Origin: JADCRZ01 sp031399065
GTDB taxonomy: Bacteria > Bacteroidota > Bacteroidia > Chitinophagales > Chitinophagaceae
Direction: 5' to 3'
DNA length: 64,000 nucleotides
NCBI GenBank assembly: GCA_031399065.1
Contig: JANNOM010000096.1
Span: 30,313 to 94,312 of the forward strand
The stretch's first letter is position 1. The number at the start of each line of letters is the position of its first letter. The notes under the pieces were generated by a model that had not been told where the DNA came from, did not search any database, and saw only the letters and a program-made list of their open reading frames with translations. Shown one piece after another: positions 24,210 through 32,817 of the stretch. A program made the position numbers and the translations under genes.

Positions 24210-26072
24210 ATGTTCCCAAAATACGATGTTATAGTTACCGGAGCCGGACATGCCGGGTGCGAGGCAGCCGCAGCAGCGGCCAACCTGGGTTCCAAAGTGT
24301 TGCTGATCACCATGAATATGCAAACAATAGCCCAGATGAGCTGCAATCCGGCTATGGGAGGAATCGCGAAAGGGCAGATTGTGCGTGAGATTGATGCTAT
24401 GGGTGGTTACTCAGGCATCGTGACAGATAAAAGTATGATCCAGTTCAGGATGCTGAACCGGTCGAAGGGACCAGCCATGTGGAGCCCACGGGCGCAAAGC
24501 GATCGTATGCTTTTTGCGCAGACATGGAGAGAAATGCTGGAAAATACGCCTAACGTGGACTTCTACCAGGATATGGTGCAATCCATTATTATAAAGGACG
24601 GCAAAGCATCTGGCGTAGTTACCGGGTTAGGTCATCACATAGAAGCTAAATCAGTCGTAATTACCAGCGGAACTTTTTTAAACGGCGTTATTCATATCGG
24701 GGAAAAGCGATTCGGCGGTGGAAGGGTAGCGGAGAAAGCGGCAACCGGCATCACCGAACAATTGGTAAGCTACGGTTTTGAAAGCGACCGTCTGAAAACA
24801 GGTACCCCTCCAAGGGTAGATGGGCGAAGCCTTGATTATTCGAAAATGGAAGAGCAACCCGGCGACGCGGTTATGACGGGTTTCTCCTATCTGGATATTG
24901 AAAAGCCCACTAAACAGCGTAGCTGCTGGATCACCTATACAAACTCCACTGTACATGATATTTTAAAGACCGGCTTCGACCGAAGCCCGATGTTCCAGGG
25001 CAGAATAGAAGGAGTGGGACCCAGGTATTGTCCTAGTATAGAAGATAAAATCAACCGTTTCGCCGAAAGAGACCGTCACCAGCTATTTATTGAGCCGGAA
25101 GGATGGAACACGGTGGAAATATATGTAAACGGCTTCTCCACTTCCCTCCCTGAAGAAGTACAAAATGCTGCTCTAAGATCTGTCCCGGGATTTGAAAGTG
25201 TGCGCATATTCAGACCTGGTTATGCCATCGAATATGATTATTTCCCCCCAACGCAGCTAACCCATTCCCTTGAAACCAAACTGATAAGTAACCTGTTTTT
25301 TGCGGGGCAAATCAATGGTACCACAGGTTATGAAGAAGCGGCCTGCCAGGGACTGATGGCAGGCATCAATGCCCATCAGAAAGCCCGGGCACTGGCTCCT
25401 TTTATCCTCAAACGAAGCGATGCCTATATTGGTGTACTCATTGATGATCTGATAAGTAAAGGAACCGAAGAGCCTTACCGAATGTTTACGTCCAGGGCAG
25501 AGTTCAGGACCTTGTTAAGGCAGGATAATGCGGATTTAAGGCTTACGGAATTAAGTTACCGGCTGGGATTGGCGTCCCAGGAGCGAATGGACAAAGTGGT
25601 AGCCAAGAGAAACGGTGTTGATCAGGTAAAGGCGATCCTGGGTGAAATTTCTATTGAAAAAGAAGACGCTAACCCTTACCTGGACTCCAGGAGTTCGGCC
25701 GCTATTTCACAGAAACAAAAAGCAGGACAGTTATTGCTGAGACCTAATATTGATCTTTACTCCATGATGGAGCATCTGCCTCATTTACGTGATCTACTAA
25801 GCCCTTTTTCACCCGATACACTGGAACAAACAGAAATTCAGCTTAAATATGATGTTTATATAGAAAAGGAAAGGGAACTGGTTAAAAAAATGGGGCAATT
25901 GGAAGATCTCCTTATTCCCGATAACTTTAATTACGATAAAATATCAGCTCTTTCCAATGAAGCGCTGCAGAAGTTTAAAAAGATACAACCTCGCACACTC
26001 GGACAGGCTTCCCGTATTTCAGGTGTAAACCCCAGCGATGTACAGATATTGATGGTTTTTATGGGTCGTTAA
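24210..26072 (+). CDS. mnmG: tRNA uridine-5-carboxymethylaminomethyl(34) synthesis enzyme MnmG
   Basis: A 620-residue FAD enzyme (GidA) that with MnmE modifies the wobble uridine of several tRNAs. The FAD-binding start is DVIVTGAGHAGCEAAAAAA; MSCNPAMGGIAKGQIVREIDAMGG and GTFLNGVIHIGEKRFGGGR are family signatures, as are LKTGTPPRVDGRSLDYSKM and FAGQINGTTGYEEAACQGLMAG. The C-terminal helical part with ISGVNPSDVQILMVF is intact. Length is standard. It is monocistronic, with the HNH cassette directly upstream. gidA-type genes often lie near bacterial replication origins. Confidence 0.97.
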   Translation: MFPKYDVIVTGAGHAGCEAAAAAANLGSKVLLITMNMQTIAQMSCNPAMGGIAKGQIVREIDAMGGYSGIVTDKSMIQFRMLNRSKGPAMWSPRAQSDRMLFAQTWREMLENTPNVDFYQDMVQSIIIKDGKASGVVTGLGHHIEAKSVVITSGTFLNGVIHIGEKRFGGGRVAEKAATGITEQLVSYGFESDRLKTGTPPRVDGRSLDYSKMEEQPGDAVMTGFSYLDIEKPTKQRSCWITYTNSTVHDILKTGFDRSPMFQGRIEGVGPRYCPSIEDKINRFAERDRHQLFIEPEGWNTVEIYVNGFSTSLPEEVQNAALRSVPGFESVRIFRPGYAIEYDYFPPTQLTHSLETKLISNLFFAGQINGTTGYEEAACQGLMAGINAHQKARALAPFILKRSDAYIGVLIDDLISKGTEEPYRMFTSRAEFRTLLRQDNADLRLTELSYRLGLASQERMDKVVAKRNGVDQVKAILGEISIEKEDANPYLDSRSSAAISQKQKAGQLLLRPNIDLYSMMEHLPHLRDLLSPFSPDTLEQTEIQLKYDVYIEKERELVKKMGQLEDLLIPDNFNYDKISALSNEALQKFKKIQPRTLGQASRISGVNPSDVQILMVFMGR

Positions 26073-26149
26073 AAACAGGCTATATTCTAATTTCAGTTTA
26101 GAGGGTTTCTTTGAGGTGTTTCGACTCATAGTATTTGACTTTACGCTAT

Positions 26150-26174
26150 TCCCACTTTCCTGGGAGTATTTTTT
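26150..26174 (+). terminator. Weak candidate terminator after mnmG
   Basis: TCCCA (26150-26154) pairs with TGGGA (26161-26165) around a 6-base loop and is followed by GTATTTTTT. The stem is only five pairs, so support is modest. Confidence 0.35.
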
Positions 26175-26202
26175 ATAAGCGTATACCCTACTCCAACCCT
26201 AT

Positions 26203-27453
26203 CTACCCGCGACTAACTCTCCATATCGTATTACCCGAATCGTCCGCCACCAGCAAAGATCCATCAGCCAATACTACCACACAAACCGGTTTACCATAAA
26301 CAGACGGCCGTTCTTTATCAGCTACGAACCCTGTTAAAAAATCTTCTACCTTACCGGCAGGCTTCCCATCTTTAAATGGAACGAAAACCACCTTGTAACC
26401 TGTTATAACCGATCTGTTCCAGGATCCATGCTGACCTATAAAAGCTCCATTATGATATTTCTCCGGAAACTTCTTTTTAGTATAAAATGCTAATCCCAGA
26501 GAAGCGGTATGTGCACCAAGCGATACATCTGGCACAATGCTCTTGCTCACCAGATCGGGCCGTTGTCCTTTCAACCGAGGATCTTCATGCTGCCCGTAAT
26601 AAGAATAAGGCCATCCGTAAAATCCTTCTTCCTTCACACTGGTCACATAATCAGGTACTAAATCATCTCCTAATCCGTCCCTTTCATTAACCGCTGTCCA
26701 AAGCACCTGGCTACCCGGTTGCCAATCCATCCCAACGGGATTACGCAATCCTGCTGCAAAAACACGAACACCTGTACCATCCGGGTTCATTTCCAATATA
26801 TTGGCTCTTTGTTTCTCATTCTCCATTCCATTTTCGCCTACATTACTTCCCGAACCCACGCTCACGTAAATTTTTGTACCGGCTTTATTAGCAAGCAAGT
26901 TACGGGTCCAGTGATTATTATACCCACCAGCCGGAAGTTCCAGTATTTTTTTTCCCTCTCCTGTTAAAGCCGTGGCCCCCACCTTGTAAGGGTACTTGAT
27001 AATACCGTCCGTATTAGCCACATAAAAACTACCATTTAGTATCAGCATACCAAAAGGTCTGTTGAGGCCCGCTATCAATACCTTACGTAATTCAGGTTTG
27101 CCATCTTTATTCGCATCTCTCAGTAAAGTGATCCTATTGGCCGGATTAAGTCCCGTTTTAGCCTCCGAAATAAAAATATCCCCATTGGGCCCTACATAAA
27201 TCCAGCGGGGATTATTAAAACCGTCCGCATACCGGGCTACTTTAAAACCAGCGGGTGCAACAGGCTTTTTACCAGCCGGCCATCCTAGCACTTTTGCCCC
27301 GTTGCGAACAGATTCTGTTGCATAAGGTGCTGGTAATGAATCATTTACCTCTTTTTTTTCAATAGTAAGCTGAGCGTGACATAATGAATTGAGTGCTAAA
27401 CACAACGTAAAAGCTAATGAATAATTTATTCCCTTATAAATGTTTGACATCAT
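26203..27453 (-). CDS. PQQ-dependent sugar dehydrogenase-like (sorbosone dehydrogenase family) protein
   Basis: A 416-residue secreted beta-propeller protein of the soluble glucose/sorbosone dehydrogenase family. A signal peptide (FTLCLALNSLCHAQ) is followed by APAGFKVARYADGFNNPRWIYVGPNGDIFISE, then repeating propeller strands including AAGLRNPVGMDWQPGS, FYGWPYSYYGQHEDP and FIGQHGSWNRS. These segments form the PQQ/Ca pocket in characterised relatives; many Bacteroidota members have unknown substrates and may not use PQQ. It lies 53 bp downstream of nadA on the same strand. Confidence 0.87.
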   Translation of the reverse strand: MMSNIYKGINYSLAFTLCLALNSLCHAQLTIEKKEVNDSLPAPYATESVRNGAKVLGWPAGKKPVAPAGFKVARYADGFNNPRWIYVGPNGDIFISEAKTGLNPANRITLLRDANKDGKPELRKVLIAGLNRPFGMLILNGSFYVANTDGIIKYPYKVGATALTGEGKKILELPAGGYNNHWTRNLLANKAGTKIYVSVGSGSNVGENGMENEKQRANILEMNPDGTGVRVFAAGLRNPVGMDWQPGSQVLWTAVNERDGLGDDLVPDYVTSVKEEGFYGWPYSYYGQHEDPRLKGQRPDLVSKSIVPDVSLGAHTASLGLAFYTKKKFPEKYHNGAFIGQHGSWNRSVITGYKVVFVPFKDGKPAGKVEDFLTGFVADKERPSVYGKPVCVVVLADGSLLVADDSGNTIWRVSRG

Positions 27454-27506
27454 TGAAATTTTAATAAACTAAAAGCATGAGTGATATTAAAATTATACCA
27501 TTAAAA

Positions 27507-28517
27507 TCACAGGCCAAACTGTGCGCTGATGTCCAGCATCCGCTGGATAGGTTTTAATGCTGCCTGCCTCAACGACTCGTCCATTACAAGCTCCGGTTCT
27601 TCATATTCCATGCACAAATACAGTTTCTCCAACGTGTTTAACTTCATATGTGGACAATCATTACATGCGCAGGCATTATTAGGAGGAGCGGGTATCAGCG
27701 TTTTAAAAGGAGCATTTTTCTGCATCTGGTGAAGAATACCTGTTTCCGTGGCTACGATAAACTCCTGAGAGGCATCTTTTTCCACAAACTTTAGTAACTG
27801 GGTAGTAGATCCTATAAAATCAGCCACTTTCAATACATGTTCCTCGCATTCCGGGTGAGCTACTACTTTTGCCTGGGGATGCCTGAGCTTCAGCTTCACT
27901 ATTTTTTCCAGGCTGAATATTTCATGAACCATACAGGCGCCGTTCCATAACACCATATTTCTACCCGTCTGTTTGTTGATATAAGCCCCAAGGTTCTTGT
28001 CAGGAGCAAAAATGATCTGCTGGTCGGCTGGAAGGCTTTCGACGATTTTCTGGGCATTGGAGGACGTACAAATGATATCGCTTAACGCTTTAATGCCCGC
28101 AGAACAGTTTATATACGATATCACTATATGGTCAGGGTACTGATCCTTAAACTGCTTAAACAGCGGTGGAGGGGCAGAATCAGCCAGTGAACAGCCTGCT
28201 TTTAGGTCAGGAAGTAATACCTTTTTGGACGGGTTAAGTATTTTAGCCGTTTCCGCCATAAAATGAACACCGGCAAAAACGATAATATCGGCCTCCGTCT
28301 TTTGCGCCTGCTGTGCCAGTCCCAGGCTATCGCCAATATAATCGGCCACGTCCTGTATATCTGGCTCCTGGTAATAATGCGCCAGGATAACTGCATTTTT
28401 TTCCTTTTTTAACCTTTCTATTTCGGCAAAAAGGTCAAGCGTCGGATTTACGTCCAGATCAAGAAACCCTTTTGCATCCAGTTTCTCCCTTGCAAAACCA
28501 ATGTTAATATCTGACAT
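27507..28517 (-). CDS. nadA: Quinolinate synthase
   Basis: A 336-residue [4Fe-4S] enzyme condensing iminoaspartate and dihydroxyacetone phosphate to quinolinate in de novo NAD synthesis. Signatures: NAVILAHYYQEPDIQDVADYIGDSLGLAQQA, VFAGVHFMAETAKILNP, INCSAGIKALSDIICTSSNA, VVAHPECEEHVLKVADF and CACNDCPHMKLNTLEKLY. Three Cys, in SLADS-region GCS, GACMVHE and NDCPHM, fit the cluster ligands. Neither nadB nor nadC is adjacent. Its start abuts the 521-bp gene-free region; the short inverted repeat CCCTA-7-TAGGG about 35 bp upstream might be an operator. Confidence 0.96.
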   Translation of the reverse strand: MSDINIGFAREKLDAKGFLDLDVNPTLDLFAEIERLKKEKNAVILAHYYQEPDIQDVADYIGDSLGLAQQAQKTEADIIVFAGVHFMAETAKILNPSKKVLLPDLKAGCSLADSAPPPLFKQFKDQYPDHIVISYINCSAGIKALSDIICTSSNAQKIVESLPADQQIIFAPDKNLGAYINKQTGRNMVLWNGACMVHEIFSLEKIVKLKLRHPQAKVVAHPECEEHVLKVADFIGSTTQLLKFVEKDASQEFIVATETGILHQMQKNAPFKTLIPAPPNNACACNDCPHMKLNTLEKLYLCMEYEEPELVMDESLRQAALKPIQRMLDISAQFGL

Positions 28518-28740
28518 AATATTATTTAATACATTATTTATATAAAAACCCTATTACTATTAGGGATGTGAATTGGTGGAAAACAAAATAAAGCGGCTAT
28601 AGGAAATATAAAAAAACCGGGTTATTCACAGCTATTCACAAATATCTAACATTTTAAAGGATGTATCTGTTCTAAGTTTGCCACGTTTTTCCACCTGTGT
28701 TCATTAAATATGCATTGTATAAGTATTTTATAGCCTGGGT

Positions 28741-28760
28741 GTTATTCTGTGTGGAATAAC
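28741..28760. repeat. Inverted repeat GTTATTC-6-GAATAAC
   Basis: Seven perfect base pairs around TGTGTG inside the gene-free region. Part of it overlaps a DnaA-box-like TATTCCACA on the minus strand, so it could be a replication or regulator binding site. Confidence 0.6.
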
Positions 28761-28912
28761 CAGAGAGTTTTTAGCACGCGCTTCCTCTTCATCGCTTCCA
28801 AATTTACTTACCATCCATTTACTACCCGAAACGGAGATAAGAAAAGAGGCGTTTTCCACCCCTTTCCGCATTTGTTAACGAAATGATGTTAATGAGCGTT
28901 TCACGCTAATAA

Positions 28913-28925
28913 CACTTATTAAGTG
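28913..28925. repeat. Palindrome CACTTATTAAGTG
   Basis: Six-base arms around one central T, in the gene-free region about 115 bp upstream of the PpiD-like gene. It has operator-like symmetry; no binding protein can be named. Confidence 0.5.
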
Positions 28926-28965
28926 GAAACGGCCACCGGGCTGATTTTCGCTCAATTTTACTACA

Positions 28966-28997
28966 TTGATTAAAATGTAAAATTTTCTTTATTTTCG
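28966..28997 (+). promoter_or_regulatory. Promoter candidate for the PpiD-like gene
   Basis: TTG at 28966-28968 and TATTTTCG at 28990-28997, 21 bases apart, resemble the Bacteroidota -33 TTG and -7 TAnnTTTG elements with one mismatch. The start codon at 29039 would have a leader of about 35 bases. Confidence 0.42.
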
Positions 28998-29038
28998 CCA
29001 TCCTCTAAAACAACAATAAAAGCATATAATAATACATT

Positions 29039-31156
29039 ATGTCGATCATTCAGCAAATAAGAGAAAAAGCAGCATGGCTTGTTTTTGTAATTATCGGGCT
29101 TAGTTTATTGGGATTTTTGCTGATGGATGCAAAACCCGGACAGGGCGGCCTTTTTGGAGGCAACTCCACCGCCGTCGGTAAAGTGGGAAGTAAAGAAATA
29201 GAATTAACCGAGTACCAGCAAAAGATCAAACAAATGGAAGATCAGTATGCTGCGCAGGGTTATCCCATGAACGAAATGATGCGCCAGAACCTGGAAGAGC
29301 AGGTGTGGAACCAGTTTATCCAGGAAGAAATACTTAAAAAAGAAGTGGAGAAACTGGGCCTTGAAGTAACGCCAAAGGAAATAGACGATTTACTATTCGT
29401 GAATCCCAGTCCCGAACTGCGCCAGAGTCTCACTAACCCGCAGACCGGTGAGTATGATCCGAATATGCTGAGGCAGCAGATTAACGAAATAAAGAAGAAA
29501 AAGGACAAGGCCGCCATTAAACAACTCAATGATTATATTATTGCTTTATCCAAACAACGCCTGTCCGAAAAATACGGTTCCCTGCTGAGCAACAGCGCCT
29601 ATATTCCTAAATGGCTCCTGGAAAAAGCCAATGCAGATAATAGCAGCATTTCTTCCATTTCTTATGTAAGCGTTCCTTATTCCTCCATCTCCGATAGTAC
29701 CGTCAAAGTGAGCGACGAGGATATTAATGCGTATGTAGGCGATCATAAAGACGAATACAAACAGGAAGTGACGCGCGGTATCTACTATGTTTCTTTCGAC
29801 GCTGCAGCAAATGCCAAAGATTCGTCAGACCTGTATAACCAGGTATCGAAATTAAAAACAGACTTTACTATTTCTCCCGATGCACCGGCTTTCTTAATCC
29901 GGAACGGCTCAGAAACGGCTTTCCTCGATGCATATATCGCAAAATCAAAATTGCAGATACCGAACGCGGATACGGTGCGTACACTTGCTGTCGGCACCGT
30001 TTACGGTCCTTACCTGGATGGTAATAAATATACCCTGGCAAAAATGCTTGGCAAGCGACAACTTCCGGACAGTGTTAAAGTGCGTCATATTCTGATAGGA
30101 ACGGTGAACCCGCAAACGGGTGCTCCTTTACTGGCAGATAGTCTTGCTAAAAAGAGAGTGGATAGTATTGAAGCCGCCGTACGTTCGGGTGCTGACTTCG
30201 CTTCTCTGGCCCTGCAGTTCAGTACAGATGAAGGCAGCAAGAGCAAAGGCGGAGAATATGAATTTGCTTCCACGCAGTTTTCTAACCTGGCAAAGGAATT
30301 TGCCGAAGTAGCATTTTACGAAAGCGCAGGGGTAAAAAAAGTGATCAAGACTTCTTTCGGTTATCATTATATAGAAGTACTGAGCCAGACGAATTTTGAA
30401 GAAGCCTACAAAATTGCCTACTACTCAAAATCCATTTTGCCAAGTAGCGAAACGGATAATACCGTTTCCGGCATGGCCAACCAGTTCGCGGGCGAAAGCC
30501 GTAGTGCCAAAGCGTTTGATGATAATGCCACTAAGCGGAAATACAATAAGCTCGTAGCTTCTGATATTAAGCCGAACGACAAAATGATACCCGGCCTGGG
30601 CAGCAGCCGTCAACTGGTTAAATGGATATATGAGGCAGATAAGGGAGATGTTTCCGAGCCGTACACCGTGGGCGATAAATACGTGGTGGTGACGGTTTCC
30701 GAAATCAACGAAGAAGGAGTGATGAGTGCGGCCAAGGCAAGGCCGATGGTAGAATTTATCATTAGAAACAAAAAGAAATCGGAGCAAATCATTAAAAAGA
30801 TAGGCACCCCCGCAAGCCTGGACGCAGCGGCCAAAGCAGCCGGCGTACCGGTGCTAAGGGCAGACAGCGTAAGCTTTAGTAACGGTATTATTCCTAACGT
30901 AGGCCAGGAAGCCAAGGTAGTAGGAGCTGCTTTCAATAAACAGAATACAGCCAAGGTTAGTACCCCGATTGCCGGCAACGGCGGCGTCTTCGTTATTAAA
31001 ACGGAAAATATAAGTGCCGTTCCCAATCTGGCGGGCGATATACAGCAGCAACGAGAAGCGCAGCTTGCTCAAATCCGCCAAAGTGGTAGCTACCGATCTT
31101 TGGAAGTGCTGAGAAAAGCGGCAAAGGTGAAGGATGAAAGGGCTAAATTCTTTTAG
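29039..31156 (+). CDS. PpiD-like periplasmic peptidyl-prolyl isomerase/foldase
   Basis: A 705-residue membrane-anchored foldase. The N-terminus IIQQIREKAAWLVFVIIGLSLLGFLLMD is the PpiD-type anchor helix; a SurA-N-like chaperone domain follows (VGSKEIELTEYQQKIKQMEDQY to about residue 190); a parvulin PPIC domain lies at about 345-450 with VKVRHILIG, GADFASLALQFSTDEGSKSKGGEYEF and IKTSFGYHYIEV. The C-terminal half is a second chaperone-like region. Its job is folding of proteins emerging from Sec on the way to the outer membrane. Single-gene transcript with a strong terminator 92 bp downstream. Confidence 0.93.
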   Translation: MSIIQQIREKAAWLVFVIIGLSLLGFLLMDAKPGQGGLFGGNSTAVGKVGSKEIELTEYQQKIKQMEDQYAAQGYPMNEMMRQNLEEQVWNQFIQEEILKKEVEKLGLEVTPKEIDDLLFVNPSPELRQSLTNPQTGEYDPNMLRQQINEIKKKKDKAAIKQLNDYIIALSKQRLSEKYGSLLSNSAYIPKWLLEKANADNSSISSISYVSVPYSSISDSTVKVSDEDINAYVGDHKDEYKQEVTRGIYYVSFDAAANAKDSSDLYNQVSKLKTDFTISPDAPAFLIRNGSETAFLDAYIAKSKLQIPNADTVRTLAVGTVYGPYLDGNKYTLAKMLGKRQLPDSVKVRHILIGTVNPQTGAPLLADSLAKKRVDSIEAAVRSGADFASLALQFSTDEGSKSKGGEYEFASTQFSNLAKEFAEVAFYESAGVKKVIKTSFGYHYIEVLSQTNFEEAYKIAYYSKSILPSSETDNTVSGMANQFAGESRSAKAFDDNATKRKYNKLVASDIKPNDKMIPGLGSSRQLVKWIYEADKGDVSEPYTVGDKYVVVTVSEINEEGVMSAAKARPMVEFIIRNKKKSEQIIKKIGTPASLDAAAKAAGVPVLRADSVSFSNGIIPNVGQEAKVVGAAFNKQNTAKVSTPIAGNGGVFVIKTENISAVPNLAGDIQQQREAQLAQIRQSGSYRSLEVLRKAAKVKDERAKFF

Positions 31157-31248
31157 AGCCGGTATTGCCCGTTATTAATTCTATGTATTCGTCATCGGCA
31201 TACGCAGAGATTGCGGAGTTACACGGGGTCAATTATTATAATCGACAT

Positions 31249-31290
31249 AAAGCTAAAGACTTCCTGCAAGGGATGCTTTAGCTTTTTTGT
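31249..31290 (+). terminator. Intrinsic terminator after the PpiD-like gene
   Basis: AAAGCTAAAG (31249-31258) pairs perfectly with CTTTAGCTTT (31276-31285) around a 17-base loop, and the right arm runs into TTTTTTG. A clear Rho-independent terminator for the plus strand. Confidence 0.8.
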
Positions 31291-31384
31291 TTTATCATTA
31301 TACTCTTTCCTTCCTCAGGAATGACATTACCCCGAAACAATGTTCCACACCAAATAGTTACTTTTGCATTTACAATTAAGGCAA

Positions 31385-31921
31385 ATGGAAAACACTATCA
31401 TAAACAAAATAGCCGAAAGCGGCCTCATCGAACTTAACCTGGAAGATTTTTACCCGAAAGAACCCATAGCCGTTTTCGACCTGAAGGACTATCTTTTTAT
31501 GGAATTGATCCTGAAGGAAAAAGACTTCAGGGAAGCGTTAAAAAGCCATGATTTTTCCATTTACAAGGATAAATACGTTGCCGTTACCTGTTCGGCAGAT
31601 GCCATTATCCCGATGTGGGCTTATATGCTGGTGGCCGCTTATGCACAATCCTTCGCGCTGGACGTAATGGCGGGAGACGAAGCCTTCGTGCATAAAACCC
31701 TGTTTCTTAAAAAGATATCCGCTATCGACATTCCTTCATTTACAGATAAAAGGATGGTGATAAAGGGCTGCGGAGAATTACCGGTCGGAGAATTCGCTTA
31801 CCTGGAGATTACCAAATTACTGCGCCCGGTGGTAAAAAGCATTATGTATGGAGAACCCTGCAGCATTGTTCCCGTATATAAGAAAACCAATAGCTTACCA
31901 TCGTCTGCGGTTAGCCCATAA
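31385..31921 (+). CDS. DUF2480 family protein
   Basis: A 178-residue cytoplasmic protein of DUF2480, a conserved Bacteroidota family without known function. It starts MENTIINKIAESGLIELNLEDFYP, then IAVFDLKDYLFMELILKEKDFR, ALKSHDFSIYKDKYVAVTCSADAIIPMWAYMLVA, and ends in VIKGCGELPVGEFAYLEITKLLRPVVKSIMYGEPCSIVPVYK. The two Cys near the end (GCGELP, GEPCS) are family features. ATG 31385 is preferred to the TTG at 31364. TACTTTTG at 31359-31366 could be its -7 element. Confidence 0.87.
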   Translation: MENTIINKIAESGLIELNLEDFYPKEPIAVFDLKDYLFMELILKEKDFREALKSHDFSIYKDKYVAVTCSADAIIPMWAYMLVAAYAQSFALDVMAGDEAFVHKTLFLKKISAIDIPSFTDKRMVIKGCGELPVGEFAYLEITKLLRPVVKSIMYGEPCSIVPVYKKTNSLPSSAVSP

Positions 31922-31944
31922 CCGGGGAATATTCCGGGGATATC

Positions 31945-32685
31945 TCAGGGATATCCCGACCCCTGATCGAATTGCAACCGCTCCGCCCGCTGAAGGTCTT
32001 CGGGCGTATCGATGGCTACGCTCCTGAAATCGACCAGTCCCATCCTTATACTGACCCCATTAGAGAGGTAACGAAGCTGTTCCAGCTTTTCCGTTCTCTC
32101 CAGCACCGCCTGCGGCCAAGTGGTAAAGTCGATCAGCGTTTGCTTCCGGAATCCATATACCCCGATATGTAAAAAGTAGTCGGCAAAGGACTCTGTAGAA
32201 GCATGATACGGAATAGCCGCCCTACTAAAGTAAAGTGCGTCGTTATACTGATCCACAACTACCTTTACGCAATTGGGATCATTGATCTCCATGGGGTCGG
32301 TGATCTTACGCATCAGCGAACCCACTTTTACTTCCGGATCTTTAAATAAGTTTATCAGTATCTCCAGGGGTTCCCGGAGGATGAACGGCTCGTCGCCCTG
32401 CACATTGATGATTACATCGGCCTCTATACCTGCTGCCGCTTCGGCTATGCGGTCGCTGCCGCTTTCATGAGAGCGAATGCTCATAACTGCCAGTCCCCCG
32501 TTGGATACTACTTCTTTATAAATAATATCGCTGTCGGTTATCACGGCCACTTCATCAAACAGGCCCGTGGCAATGGTGTTATCGTATGTATGCCTGATCA
32601 CCGTTTTGTCTCCCAGGAGCTGCATTAATTTACCTGGAAAACGCGTTGCTGCATACCGCGCCGGTATCATCGCTATTGTTCTCAT
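31945..32685 (-). CDS. kdsB: 3-deoxy-manno-octulosonate cytidylyltransferase
   Basis: A 246-residue CMP-Kdo synthetase that activates Kdo for lipid A-core assembly, so the organism makes LPS. IAMIPARYAATRFPGKLMQLLG is the CTP-binding start; RSHESGSDRIAEA, VIINVQGDEPFI and YFSRAAIPYHAS are signatures, and LEQLRYLSNGVSIRMG near the C-terminus is typical. Length is normal. Convergent with the DUF2480 gene and divergent from the ATP-grasp operon. A TATATTTG box precedes the ATG by five bases. Confidence 0.97.
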   Translation of the reverse strand: MRTIAMIPARYAATRFPGKLMQLLGDKTVIRHTYDNTIATGLFDEVAVITDSDIIYKEVVSNGGLAVMSIRSHESGSDRIAEAAAGIEADVIINVQGDEPFILREPLEILINLFKDPEVKVGSLMRKITDPMEINDPNCVKVVVDQYNDALYFSRAAIPYHASTESFADYFLHIGVYGFRKQTLIDFTTWPQAVLERTEKLEQLRYLSNGVSIRMGLVDFRSVAIDTPEDLQRAERLQFDQGSGYP

Positions 32686-32690
32686 TAGAA

Positions 32691-32698
32691 CAAATATA
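32691..32698 (-). promoter_or_regulatory. -7 promoter element TATATTTG before kdsB
   Basis: Minus-strand TATATTTG, five bases (TTCTA) before the ATG at 32685, predicting a leaderless or near-leaderless mRNA. Confidence 0.5.
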
Positions 32699-32817
32699 AT
32701 CAGGAATAGCCTGTTTTTTTATCCTTAAAAAACCGAAATCATAAAAATCATGGCTATATTTGAAAAGAACCATCACTCAACGGACGCTGCCCATTTTTTA
32801 TTTCAAAACTGACTGAC

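Larger units (their letters stand above)
28518..29038. other. Candidate replication origin (oriC): gene-free, AT-rich, DnaA-box-like cluster
   Basis: No gene. The stretch holds DnaA-box-like 9-mers (consensus TTATCCACA): TTATTCACA at 28622-28630, CTATTCACA at 28632-28640, TTTTCCACC at 28687-28695 and 28852-28860 on the plus strand and at 28575-28583 on the minus strand, and TATTCCACA on the minus strand at 28750-28758. AT-rich blocks flank them. Gene orientation shifts here from mostly minus (left) to mostly plus (right). A split parS site lies about 4.4 kb to the left. A promoter for the gene at 29039 overlaps its right end. No DnaA gene is in view, so the origin call is inference. Confidence 0.5.

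Noticed and set aside
31182..31280. A 32-codon frame starting MYSSSAYAEIAEL between the PpiD-like gene and its terminator
   Set aside because: It ends inside the terminator stem, lacks a ribosome-binding site and has no recognisable family; likely chance.
31330..31350. TGTTCCACACC resembling a parS half
   Set aside because: The other half is absent (no CACGTG core), so no palindrome; coincidence.
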